NCBI GenBank assembly: GCA_903813345.2 | Contig: CAIIXF020000010.1 | Coordinates: forward strand, 13,151,181-13,215,180 | Reading direction: 5' to 3' | Source: Owenia fusiformis | Taxonomy: Eukaryota > Annelida > Polychaeta > Sabellida > Oweniidae | DNA length: 64,000 nucleotides | Shown: positions 55,601 through 64,000 of the stretch, in pieces | Layout: each line of letters opens with the position of its first letter | Position numbering within the stretch: the first letter of the stretch is position 1 | Position numbers and translations under genes: made by a program | The notes under the pieces: generated by a model | What the model was told of the DNA's origin: nothing | The model's database searches: none | The model's input: only the letters and a program-made list of their open reading frames with translations

Positions 55601-55615
55601 AATTCTGCTTACTCT
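34229..55615 (-). CDS. Cys-loop ligand-gated ion channel subunit, nicotinic receptor-like (5' exon missing)
   Basis: A pentameric plasma-membrane channel subunit. Exons (minus strand): 55467-55615, 52532-52576, 52052-52161, 47822-48279, 40568-40654, 38376-38491 or 38048-38163, 34229-34660. All join in phase, giving 464 residues after an unseen signal-peptide exon. Visible landmarks: N-terminal helix, loop A WKPD, the Cys-loop CKIDVELYPFDYQEC (13 residues between Cys), loop B PWSYD, vicinal cysteines FDCCPEAY (alpha-type), M1, SGEK before M2 (cation-type), M2, M3, a cytoplasmic loop and M4. The 45-nt and 110-nt exons match classic nicotinic receptor exon sizes. Loop D Trp, loop A Tyr and the first loop C Tyr appear as Phe, Arg and Phe, so acetylcholine binding is doubtful. 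The family is secure; ligand and partner subunits are unknown. Confidence 0.93.
36653..37728. mobile_element. Decayed mariner-type element in a receptor intron or 3' intron
   Basis: Ends CGAGGGGTGATCAATAAGTA and its exact inverse, flanked by TA (36651-36652, 37729-37730); arms about 190 bp. It lies in the intron between receptor exons N7 and N6b. Confidence 0.8.
37074..37355 (-). pseudogene. Transposase relic of the mariner-type element
   Basis: The minus-strand frame contains NAPYCPDLPTHDLFIP, a decayed form of the family's PPYSPDLxPxDxxLFP motif, then GRKLIDIDEIKQPVQLHLAT.., typical of the C-terminal end. The N-terminal part is absent or frameshifted. Confidence 0.6.
38048..38163 (-). CDS. 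Receptor exon N6b (M3, downstream copy)
   Basis: 116 nt. Encodes GMYFTITLVLVTLSLALSVI.. TTRIHFGGHGKDVPPFLKW. Acceptor TTTCTAG, donor GTAAGG. Differs from N6a only at the extracellular end of M3 and at the end of the post-M3 segment. 212 nt separate the copies. Confidence 0.93.
38164..38375 (-). promoter_or_regulatory. 212-nt intron between the two M3 exons
   Basis: On the transcript strand it contains TGCATG (38198-38193), a RBFOX-type site 30-35 nt upstream of the N6b acceptor, and a doubled TGTGCACGCGCAT (38324-38351). GCATGCGCAG at 38297-38306 resembles an NRF1 site. Any splicing role is inferred. Confidence 0.4.
38376..38491 (-). CDS. Receptor exon N6a (M3, upstream copy)
   Basis: 116 nt. 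Encodes GVFFILTLVLVTLSLALSVI.. TTRIHFGGHGKPVPHILHW. Acceptor TTATAG, donor GTAAGA. Same size and phase as N6b. M3 core and the post-M3 segment are intact. Confidence 0.93.
39909..40440. repeat. Higher-order tandem repeat (241 bp made of 76+82+83 bp)
   Basis: CGCAAGTCATTAATGTTCCT starts at 39909, 39985, 40067, 40150, 40226, 40308 and 40391. Spacings are 76, 82, 83, 76, 82, 83. The two 241-bp blocks look identical, so recent block duplication followed older unit duplication. It ends about 130 bp from exon N5. Confidence 0.95.
40568..40654 (-). CDS. Receptor exon N5 (M2 pore helix)
   Basis: 87 nt. Encodes GVAVWTSLVVFLLILVELIP.. RSATKTPIL. Aligned from Lys0' to Glu20', position 9' is Thr and 8' is Trp, where nicotinic subunits have Leu at 9'. 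Donor G|GTACCT. Confidence 0.93.
41456..41688. repeat. CTTTACACG-word element, copy 1
   Basis: Made of repeated CTTGACACG, CTTTACACG and CTTTGCAC words. Contains two stem-loops: CACGTCTAGAAAC / GTTTCTAGACGTG (41486-41528) and CGTGTAAAGAC / GTCTTTACACG (41609-41641). Confidence 0.7.
45222..45266. repeat. Homopolymer hairpin
   Basis: An 11-G run and TGCGAT face ATCGCA and a 12-C run across an 8-nt loop: a near-perfect stem, at the tip of the G-rich repeat. Confidence 0.85.
45352..45490. repeat. CCGATTCATCGG MITE family, full copy
   Basis: CACATTTGCTC / GAGCAAATATG ends, with inverted CGGCCGATTGAGTATTTTGT and ACACTCAATCGGCCGG inside. Confidence 0.75.
45880..45943. repeat. CTTTACACG-word element, fragment
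   Basis: CTCTAGATACGCAGAGTTTC, CTAGACCGG and CTAGAAATTCC resemble part of the copy at 47495-47610. Confidence 0.5.
47475..47630. repeat. CTTTACACG-word element, copy 2
   Basis: CTCTTGACACGCTCTTTACA, CTTTGCACCTCTTGACACGT and CTAGATACGCGGAGTTCCTA, the same vocabulary as 41456-41688 in a different order. Confidence 0.65.
47822..48279 (-). CDS. Receptor exon N4 (Cys-loop, loops B, C and E, M1)
   Basis: 458 nt. Contains CKIDVELYPFDYQEC (Cys-loop), PWSYD (loop B), HFDCCPEAY (loop C with vicinal Cys), RRASFYTISQIIPCILL (M1), and LPPESGEKISLG leading into M2. SGEK, with Glu at -1', indicates a cation channel. Vicinal Cys marks an alpha-type subunit. Confidence 0.96.
49099..49997. mobile_element. 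Inverted-repeat element with nested SINE
   Basis: CACACCGGAATAGCCTGACA and inverse TGTCATGCTATTCCGGTGTG form about 25-bp ends; AATGT flanks both sides (49094-49098, 49997-50001), possibly a 5-bp duplication. A SINE sits inside. It lies in the intron between N3 and N4. Confidence 0.65.
49331..49680 (+). repeat. tRNA-derived SINE
   Basis: Head with box A GTGTAGCTCAGCGGTAGCGC and box B GGATTCGATCCC (49335-49404), a body with GTGCACATAAAAGAACACAG, and an A-rich tail at about 49662-49677. Not a functional tRNA gene since it continues into a body and tail. Confidence 0.75.
50569..51070. repeat. Dispersed repeat R2, copy 2, flanked by GTCACCACC words
   Basis: 50606-51001 matches 13871-14220. It sits inside a segment opened by GTCACCACCGGAAGTGGTGA and closed by GCAGGTGGTGACATTTAGCA, which may be the ends of an older element. 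Confidence 0.6.
52052..52161 (-). CDS. Receptor exon N3 (110 nt)
   Basis: Encodes MWPDERLVWDPSDYGGVDHV.. and ..NEMVWKPDMIMRN. Its length equals the conserved 110-nt nicotinic exon. Loop A WxPD is present, but the usual tyrosine after it is Arg. Donor AG|GTAGCA. Confidence 0.93.
52532..52576 (-). CDS. Receptor exon N2 (45 nt)
   Basis: Encodes DEKNQILRTIIFVDF between TTTTTTAG and GTAAGT. Its length equals the conserved 45-nt nicotinic receptor exon. The loop D tryptophan position appears as Phe. Confidence 0.92.
53708..54119 (-). other. Unknown open reading frame, candidate exon
   Basis: An uninterrupted minus-strand frame encodes a plausible protein piece (DTVIQLVNGGLYVLLEIGIE, QFIEKIIEEMAFQKLSFLHE). 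A possible acceptor TATCCGTTTTAG at about 54042 and donor GAAA|GTAAGG at about 53707 would define an exon, in the receptor intron between N1 and N2 and on the same strand. No Cys-loop receptor has such a domain there. It may be a nested or decayed gene. Confidence 0.3.
55467..55615 (-). CDS. Receptor exon N1 (start of mature extracellular domain)
   Basis: 149 nt after acceptor TTTTACAG. Encodes SKQNYMDATRLMKKLFGEGT.. and ..MTPQQILDL. This matches the N-terminal helix and first strand of nicotinic subunits. One NKT glycosylation sequon. It needs one base from an upstream exon, so the signal-peptide exon is upstream and was not identified. Confidence 0.85.
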
Positions 55616-55732
55616 CTGTAAAATATTTTTAAAAAGTGCACAGATTATGAATCATTGAAAGAAATAATGTTCTGTTTGAAGATAAGTTGCAATCAATTAA
55701 AACCAGTTAACTCTCAAGGAATTTCATTTGTA

Positions 55733-56094
55733 ATGTAACGACCTTTGGGTTCGTCCGTCGGGGAGCTGTAGTGTACCGAGCTAGATACCAGACACGAAAG
55801 AGAGAATGCCCCGTACGGGAATCGAACGCAGGACCTTCCAATTAATGTGATGGGAGTTACACCATCCCCCTCTAGAAGACGACGTCCCATAACTGAGTGT
55901 AACTGGGTCACAATGGCAATCCCACATCTGACACCAATGTAACGACCCTTGGGCACGTCCGTCGGGGAGCTGTAGTGTACCAAGCCAGATACTAGACTCG
56001 AAAGAGGGTGTGCTCCCGTACGGGAATCGAACCCAGGACCTTCCGCTCAGAGTCAGACGCTCTACCCCTGAGCCATAAGGGCTAGCCACCACAG
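55733..56094 (-). repeat. Two tandem tRNA-derived SINE copies
   Basis: Minus strand: ATGGCTCAGGGGTAGAGCG (box A) and GGTTCGATTCCCGTACGGGA (box B) at 56000-56080, followed by a body with CTACAGCTCCCCGACGGAC. The body and box-B region are repeated at 55733-55850 with more changes. Confidence 0.7.
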
Positions 56095-56514
56095 CTGAGA
56101 CTGTAGTAGCGACTTGTTATCGAAGGTCATTACAGTAATTTCATCAATTAGATTGCTCGATTTTTATCTTTTGATGTGAATTATTAGGCGACCATGACAG
56201 TTTGACGATAGCCAGGTACGATTTTTGCGTATAATGTAACGTAATTGCATAATTGTCCATTTATCAGATGGAATACAAACTCCCAATCTTATATCTTTAC
56301 TTGTAAACCCAATATGTCGCGCTGACAATTCAACACTATCAATGTGAAGGGTGATCAACTGATCAAGTAGCTAATTAATGGTAAGTACATGGTAGGCTCG
56401 CTCACGCAAGTTCTGAACTTCATTTGAATTAATTTCCCAAATCCACGAGGATTAAACGGATCGTGCTTATTTGAAATGTCGATTGTCTGTTCCCGATCAC
56501 TCGATGGTATTACA

Positions 56515-57035
56515 AATGCCTCGCTCCGATTCATCGTACGGGCTCCGTCCGATTAGTAATTTTTAACATCGGTCGGACATCGTACGGGCATCGAACGGAC
56601 GCCGGCCGATTTTTAGACATAGTACGGGCGTCGAGAGAATTTTATCTCGGACATAAAAGTTGCCGAAGTCTCACAGATTTTTCTCTCGATCAAACGCTTC
56701 AGAGCCTACCCTACCGGCGTCCGTACGGTCATCCTGTGATTACAATGATTTGATAAAACTTGATTCTAATTGGTAAATAGTTATATGAAAGTTATCACAA
56801 ATCAAAATGTATATAACAATTACCTGTATTATGAAATATAAATCAAATGAAGATGTCCATACGGATGCCGCACGGAAATCGTACGATCATCGTGCGATCA
56901 TCGTACGATTTCCATGTATCAATCTTATGCGGCCGCCGTACGATGTGTGAGCACACTCACGATGAAATCCCCGGCAATCGTATGATTTCACAGTAGCTAA
57001 TCGGCCAGCACCCAGCGCTTATGCCTATAGGTCAC
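56515..57035. repeat. CGTACG-rich palindromic member of the CCGATTCATCGG family
   Basis: GCTCCGATTCATCGTACGGG at the left and TAATCGGCCAGCACC.. ATGCCTATAGGTCACATTTG at the right. The interior repeats CGTACGG, ATCGTACGAT and CATCGTGCGATCATCG on both strands. A partial copy adjoins it (57036-57110). Confidence 0.6.
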
Positions 57036-57159
57036 ATTTGCCCCATTTCATTCAAAATTGAAGGTCAAATCTCAAATTTCAGGTCAGATGTGAGCTCCTG
57101 AGAACCTATACACGATTTAAAAAAAAGCTTATTGTATTTTGAATAGATTTATCAAAAGG

Positions 57160-57845
57160 ATGGTGTCGATATGAAGAACTTTTTGAACACACGTTTCTCT
57201 TAAACCAGTCATAAAAAATCTAAAAATTTAAACATCGTCAATTTAATGGTCATCTTTTAAATGGTAACAATATAATTTGAAAAATATATATATATACTTT
57301 CATCTATATTGTTTTAGAAAACACATCAAACACTTGTTTTGTTCTTGGGATCATGTTTCCAGAGTGAAATGAAACATCTTTCCGAACCTCATTGGAACAA
57401 TGAACAAAACGACATAAACACAACATGTTTAGGTCTCTCAATATTGAAATTGTACAAAGGAAATGTTTATCTTGATTTTTATCTATTTTAGGGGCATTTT
57501 GTTTACATTTTTTGAATACTTTTTTAAAATCAACCAAAAATTCCTTTTTATAACTATAATATTGAGAGGTCTAAAAAAATGTTGTATATGCTATTTTGTT
57601 CCAACAAGGGTCGGAAAGACATTTTATTTCATTCTCAAGAATTGGTAGAAAGGAGCAAAAACAATGGAATTAAAAAAATGTTAACAAAAACAGTTAAATG
57701 AAATATTTCTAAAAAAATTTCGCATTAAATTGTTGTCAATCAGTCAACATTACATAAAGTACTGTGTTTTTTACCGAATGTTTTCAATGACTGGTTTAAG
57801 AGAAAAACATTGTTGAATTCAGTTCTCCATATCGATACCAATCCA
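57160..57845. repeat. Long imperfect fold-back
   Basis: GGTGTCGATATGAAGAACTT.. and CTCTTAAACCAGTCAT on the left are inverted at 57775-57841; inner arms also match (TTTAGGTCTCTCAATATTG / ATATTGAGAGGTCTAAA). Arms of about 330 nt, centre near 57500. Confidence 0.65.
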
Positions 57846-60800
57846 TTCTATTGAACTCTTCAATCATTCATGAAAAAGAAGTGGGTCATGATGTGATTTA
57901 GAAAATCAGACTAGCGGAAATAATACTACCAAGGCAACCAGTGAGGTGAGACTCCCGAGCAGAAGATAATGTCTTGCTCTCCTTGGTACTCAAATAAAGG
58001 CTGCGGACAACATCAACAACTAGTTACTATCAAAAGTATTACGTGTTCATTGACTTAGCAAGTTTCTCTATCCCTAAGACGCTGAGATAGGATCAAATAT
58101 ATCAAGTTGTGATTTACAGCATATGTGGTTTTCTTGATTAAAGCCAAATACGCTTCATCTACAAAGGCATCAGATAATCTATCCAATGGTTGTGATTTGT
58201 GAGGTATGGGTCAGTATGATAAAAACGCTGGGTTATTTATTTGATGTATTAGATCGGATGCGCTTAGTATTGATGAGGGAATAGAGATTGGATGCCATGA
58301 CATTGTACACATCAAAAGAGGTGACTGACATTTTGAACCGTATATACATTTAATTTAAACTTGTTCCCCTCCTGTATGTGGAAGACATCCATAAGTGGAA
58401 CATTTTTCAAACAAGTTCCATTACCCATTACTCCAAAGTGGAATGCTATTTAAAGGTACCAATGGTGTTCAAGTTACACAGGTTTTACGACATTTTCAGC
58501 ATCGTTTAATTAGACCTTTAGTGATATTTTATTACCTTATTCTTCGGCCACAATGTGGCTTTACGCTATCATCAAGCCCTGTTTGTTTTATTGCTTTTTA
58601 CGCTATTCCGTGTGGACTTTTGCTATAAATTAACTAAAATGTAATAAACATACCTTCATTGAACTTAGTATGTAGTCTTAGTTCATATGACCATCTACAT
58701 CGGCTTTATTTAGTCTGTTCTAAGAGCAATATTTTGAAAAAGATCCTTCGGTAAAAACGGCCATTTTGTTTTTCGCTATAGCGAGATAAAGATCAGCCTC
58801 AACAGATGTTTTTACAAATGGAAGACCAAATGATTTTAAGTTTAGACGAAAGCATGCAAAATCTCACAAAGGACAGTGTCCGTTTGAATTCTAATTGATG
58901 AAATACTCTTATTACGATATTTAGAATAACATCTGAATTTTTTTTACTCCAGAATAAACGCTTTCACTAGTGCATGGTGGTCCACATGCCATGTCTTCTA
59001 GCCAAGCAATTTGGCAAGAGACTCGAGTAAATATTTTGTGTTCAAATATTTCACCCGTTCGTTTTAATTTGTTAATGAGGATCACGACAAGCCTTGTTTT
59101 TAACGGTTACCTTAAAAGAGCAGTTGTGCTCCTTAGGCCAAGAAAACTGTTTTTCTTTTCAGGATAATAAGATAATCAAAGGTATTTAATGAAATTTACG
59201 CATGCGCCTTAAACGAAAGCAGAAAGTTAAATTTATCAACAATCCATTTGCAGCAGATCCCTTGACATTTAAGAAATTTAAAAATCGACTGAATTCATTA
59301 ATTCTTGGAGACAAAAACTGTAGCATTTGCGATCTATTGAACGAGGCAGGATTTCAAGATTGATTTTATTTGTTAAACGATACGAATACTCCGTTTCGAA
59401 ATGTCACAGTGCTTTGTAGTACATTACATAACAAATGAGTGTCATGTTTCAGGTGAGCATGTTCCGAGTTTAGCGAATGATTAAAAGTATTGACTTCATG
59501 CCATTGACATGCCCTCCAACCAATACTATCCACCCAAACAGTCTTAATTACAAGTAACCCGCATTTTGAACTGGCTGATCGACTTCCACGGACTGCGGGA
59601 GTTCCGAGCTCGAAGCTTCTATCACAGCTCGATGATATCATCAATGCTGTTGAAAGGATTGTATCTCAAAATACAACTGATTAATTATTGACAGCCTGCA
59701 ATTACAAGTTGAAAATCGCCAGCATAATGATTATCATGTTCACAGAATGATGTATCGTATTTATCTTGGTTCAAGCACCATTATTTCGTCGATTTCCATT
59801 TTTCAATTTACAGCGTGTCTATGTGTTGTAAATGATGCTAAAGGATTCATCCTAACATTATAAATGTTACATGCAAAGTCCGTTGCTTTCCTTTTAATTT
59901 CAAAGATCAAGTCCAGAATCCTGTTCTTCGTGAATGCATTATAAAAAATTTTGGAACTGAGCATTACAGGGTGTCTAAGAATTTGTACCCAAATGAAAAA
60001 TGAATAGCATTCCTGAGATAATAGATTTTCCGTAACATTAACAAAAATGAATAAAATGACAAAATCAAGAAAAGGCATAAAGCTATGGGCGTTTTTCAAA
60101 GCCTCGTTTTATTCAAAAGTGTTTCTCTTGAACATGTTATATTCTTTTTTCAACCGTTTAGCTATAATGTGTAGTTCATCTCCCGCATATGTTGATACGA
60201 ACCACCTGCAGCTGTAGGAATGCAACATATGCCCCACACGATCGGTCATTAACGGCCTCTGTTGGCCCGTTGGATCTTGAGATGTGGCTGAATAAAATCA
60301 ATGCTTTTTTAATAAACACAAGTACACTTCTTGAAGCAACAGATGAACGTGAAGAAGCTGAAATGATCTAAGTAGCTTTCAAAGTAGAAGTCAGTTCAGT
60401 TGAATATACATATATACCATACTGTACTATGTAGTCTTTACCTTGTCCTTTCGCGCTTAATGCAATTGAATTTACTCGATTATTAATTATAGTTTCAGGG
60501 ACGTCTAAACCACTTCCAAGATGGCGGGGAATGGCATGTTTTTTGCTCTCCGTCGCTCATGGGTAGCGGCGAAAATGATTTCATGAATTTCTGTCTAGCT
60601 CTTGTCAGTGACAGTCTCTGGTGATTTTGAATGTACACATTGCTTTTTATACTTCTTAAATGTGACGTATGGCTGATTTGCTTTAGTAACGCCAAAATCG
60701 AACTGATGTTTGTGGAAATATATTTATTAGAATCAGGGAAACCGTAACGGTTCACGCGAGGTACACATAGTCATAGCAAGTTTTGCCTACCGTGCTTCCA

Positions 60801-63800
60801 TGCTTCAAAATTCTGCCCAGATACCTAGTTGTTCTCAATTAGAAGTTGTATTTGTTTCAACGTCCACAATTTGCTTTGCAATGTTAACGTGATATTCACA
60901 ATGTATCATAATTAGTTGTTAAAGCTAATAAGCAGTATCACAAAGGCGTGGATCGGAAATAGTGGACTTATTTCTCCAATGTCAATGAGGACACTACAAC
61001 TTCTACAAACGTTTGCAAAATTACGTAATAGATAAAGGGATTTATTAATGATTGATCCCAGTATATGATTGATTATGGGGACTTATCAGGTTTTCATTTA
61101 TTTGGGTTTAATGAAATAAATTTTCTTGTAAAGTAATAATTTAGCTGCGCGGTCTTGTAAAGCTAGATCACGAATAACGAACCTCATATAGGAGCCTAGC
61201 TCTTTCGAACGGATGCAGCATAAGCAGAATGGGAAAGCATTGGAATCTTTGTATTGATTATGAAAAAACGAGGATTTTCGGTACATACTTTTTATAAAAT
61301 TATATACACACAAGATAAAGAAAATATTTATATATATATAAAATCTGTACATTTTCACTGGTGATTGCACTGATATATCTTGATTACAATCAACGATCAT
61401 CCAGATTTTAAATTTAGATTTTTTGTCCTTTTCACGAGCGCTCTCTGTGGAGAAATCCCTAAGATAGGAGATCTATCTAAAAGGGCGCAACGCCACCAGA
61501 GTGAAAGGTCTATATTTTTGCTATAAATCAAGCAGTGGAGGTCTATGTGTAATAAATACGTAAAGATGACGTTGCTGTTTTTCAAATGGGTTTTAAAAAT
61601 AATCAAAGTAATACAGTGACTGAAGTCATTTAAAATCCCCCTCCCTCCACTAATTTATCATTTTGAATTACAACGTTCACTAACTCATTTAAAAAACGGC
61701 AACATAACATTGTGGTAACTGCTGCTTCAAAATTCTTAAACTTTTAATTTCATAGTTATCATTTGAGTGCGAGACGTACGTTCAGCTTGAACATGTTCTT
61801 CTGGGGGATTAAACCTGCCGTTGATGGTACTAAAGTACATGTAGTTCGAGCCGGATTAGTGTCACGGATCGCGTCCACCTTGACTCCCAAGTTTATCCCT
61901 ACACGATATCTTAATTAATCTTAAACAGAATGCAAAAGACTTATGGAGTTTTCTCGGTAACGTTTCAAGTTGCATACATATCTTTGAACTTCCTTGCAAC
62001 ATTAAATGAATTATTGTTAAGAAAAACAACCCAACGGCAGAACTTTTATTAAAATCCGATACCAAGTCGATGAACTTGAATACGTGTTTTTAAACAAGAC
62101 GGGATCATGTCCTGATGAAAATGATAACGTTATTTTGTTTTGTTTCGAATTCAGTAATTCTCTGGGATCTTGCATCGATCTGCTTTTCCCATTTAATTTC
62201 ACTTCAAATACACGTTTATTCAACAAGAAACCATTACAACGTGAGATGCAGTTGTCGCTTAATGGCTAAATTGACATCCTGAAAAATCACTACTTTATAT
62301 CAGTTACTTTCTATATAAAACATATGGATGATTTGAAACGACAGTTGCAGAATTGTTGTCTTGATACCAACTGTCTTTTTTTATTAGAAGGTATCGGAAT
62401 CGAGTCAGTCCTGCAATGGAAGCCTTTGTTTATCAACACCACATTTTAACGAAGTCATACCGGACCAGCGTAATGTTTAGTAACGTTTAGTTGTTCTCAG
62501 GTACCACGTCTCAATAGGATATCTTCACTGATTGTTGGCAATATATTTTCTGTGATAATTCCTTAATTACGTCATCGCCGTTTTTGTTCTTTCAATAATT
62601 TTTCATTTTCTGATTTAGTTTGATTTTTATCGTTAATTTTTAGAATTTACATTGACAAATTATACAATTGTTATCTTGATAATCATAAATTGGTTCCGAG
62701 TAAATGATATTTGGTTGTAACTGCAAAACTGCATTTCAAGAGAAAGAAAATGAGTAGACACTATGAGCCAAATATGTAGATGATTGCATCACTATAGGGT
62801 TGCATTAGGAAAACCAATGTGTTTTCACAACAAAGTTGCAGTTAATTCCACTTTGTACTATGTTGAACCGTCACAAATTAGCCCACAATCGGGTCTTATT
62901 AAGATATCTCTAGAAAGCCTTACGATGGGCATACAATGCACGTAAACATGAACTGTGGAATGTTTAAACAACATGTCAGAATCCTGGGATTAACACAGGG
63001 ATTATAAACATCGAACGCATGGCTAAATAGAAACACTCGTACCCACAATGCATCTGATATAGCCAATCAAAGGGGGAGATCCCCAAAGTTCAGAGTTGGT
63101 ATTGGATCACATGGTATCCATAACATGGATCCATATAAGGCTGTAGAACCATATAGGAATCAAAGTGACTGTTGACACATTTTTCATTTAAAACAGAGAA
63201 ACAAAGCGCAGCATAAAAACATAAAATATCACGCAAATATAAAAATAAACCAGGTATTGAAATAAAAACTATTAAAAAGACGCCTCCTTTCTTTTTTGTG
63301 GTCGTTTGTATGTTACAATATTTTTCAAGGATTGGATAAAGTTCAACGAACTTTACTTCATCTATTCAGATTCAACTCACTCAAGGATCTTCCGGAGAAA
63401 AATATAACTGTACATTAACTTTGATTTAAGAATAATAGATCGAATTGATTTTGACTTTTCATATTTAAAGTAATAATGTATTGAAAGTTCGTTAAATAAA
63501 CACATGGTTTAATTCATCAACCAAACATCAACTAACATCGCACAGATCGATTTGAGATACTTTTGTCAAATTGCTGAAATAGCTGAATTTCCTTGTATCA
63601 TTGTTTGACAACATTATGGCAATTATTTCCAAACAAATTTTATTTTAGGAAACATTTGTGAACCTGTGAATAGGATTGATCTTGTTTAGATTGCTATGCA
63701 AGCTTGTAAAGGAATTTGCCCACGTTTATTTCGATTCGTTCTTTAATCGTTCGCGTTTTTAGCGTAAGAGGAACACGGATCCAATTAAAGATTTGTGTTG

Positions 63801-64000
63801 CGTAAGTCCATGTCAATTTATAAATATCTTAACTTAATTTTACTAGAGCTCTGATAATTGTTTCTGGCAATTTCTGAGACCTATTGATGTTACTCCTTCA
63901 TATAAAAATCTGGGATCATCCATGCCACGTTTGACGTAATGGTAAGCGCATACAGGGAACCTGTCAGAAAGTAGTTAATATGAGTTATTACATAAATAAA
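57846..64000. other. Upstream region of the receptor gene
   Basis: About 6 kb in which the missing signal-peptide exon may lie. Besides the small ORF at 59202, I see no supported exon. CCAAGATGGCGG at 60517-60528 matches a YY1-type motif or a translation start of a 21-codon ORF. 63100-63160 shares short words with 2030-2110. Confidence 0.4.
59202..59363 (+). other. Small ORF, 53 codons, unknown
   Basis: ATG to TGA; encodes a basic peptide with KFINNPFAADPLTFKKFKNR and KNCSICDLLNEAGFQD. Composition looks protein-like, but no splice or promoter signal was confirmed. It could be a terminal exon on the plus strand or chance. Confidence 0.25.

Noticed and set aside
56000-56080. Possible minus-strand tRNA gene
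   Set aside because: The anticodon stem pairs poorly and the region is duplicated with a common body, so it is a SINE head.
59803-60099. Signal-peptide-like frame as the missing receptor exon 1
   Set aside because: The frame has a hydrophobic stretch after an internal ATG, but I found no donor leaving the single base needed to join exon N1.
60207-60371. Plus-strand frame ending LLEATDEREEAEMI
   Set aside because: Protein-like tail, but no recognisable family or splice signal; too weak to list as a gene.
60525-60590. 21-codon ORF starting in CCAAGATGGCGG
   Set aside because: The motif also fits a YY1 site, and ATGGCGG recurs in repeats at 7350 and 13980; no evidence of translation.
61862-62269. 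Overlapping frames on both strands
   Set aside because: Several short frames of similar length, none with motifs or consistent frame; could be an old repeat.

Overview
This is animal nuclear DNA: AT-rich, with small coding exons bounded by GT-AG introns, tRNA-derived SINEs and many miniature inverted-repeat elements. The two genes (a glutaminase and a nicotinic-type Cys-loop receptor) and the repeat style suggest a marine invertebrate, perhaps a lophotrochozoan, ambulacrarian or cephalochordate. The species cannot be fixed from the sequence alone.

Both recognisable genes are on the minus strand, head to tail. (1) A phosphate-activated-type glutaminase (GLS family) runs from an ATG at 23836 down to 5442. 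Its exons join in phase into one open frame of 569 or 571 aa. It carries two exon duplications: exons 8a and 8b, both 177 nt and separated by a 70-nt intron, and two alternative last exons, 13a and 13b. (2) A Cys-loop receptor subunit (nicotinic type, cation-selective signature) runs from 55615 down to the stop at 34229. Its signal-peptide exon was not found. It has two M3 exons of 116 nt each (6a and 6b). So three tandem exon duplications, each keeping length and phase or entry phase, occur in two neighbouring genes. This is the most interesting biology in the window: it predicts two mutually exclusive exon choices and one alternative-terminus choice. No RNA evidence was available.

The receptor is also odd in itself. 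Several aromatic-box residues that bind acetylcholine are replaced, and the 9' pore leucine is a threonine, so its ligand may not be acetylcholine.

Layout: 1-5441, repeats, a decayed zinc-knuckle Gag/ORF1-like relic and the glutaminase 3' flank. 5442-23836, glutaminase, whose introns hold a TTAA-flanked hairpin element, two elements built from AAAGCG words, a hAT-like fold-back with an 8-bp target duplication, a TA-flanked element ending 18 nt from an exon, and a 2.2-kb TA-flanked fold-back. 23837-34228, intergenic, with tandem repeats only. 34229-55615, the receptor, whose introns hold a decayed mariner, a higher-order tandem repeat, CTTTACACG-word elements, G/C homopolymer tracts and nested SINEs. 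55616-64000, upstream DNA or first intron, with SINE copies, a CGTACG-rich palindromic element and a long imperfect fold-back. No rRNA, CRISPR array, operon or functional stand-alone tRNA was seen.
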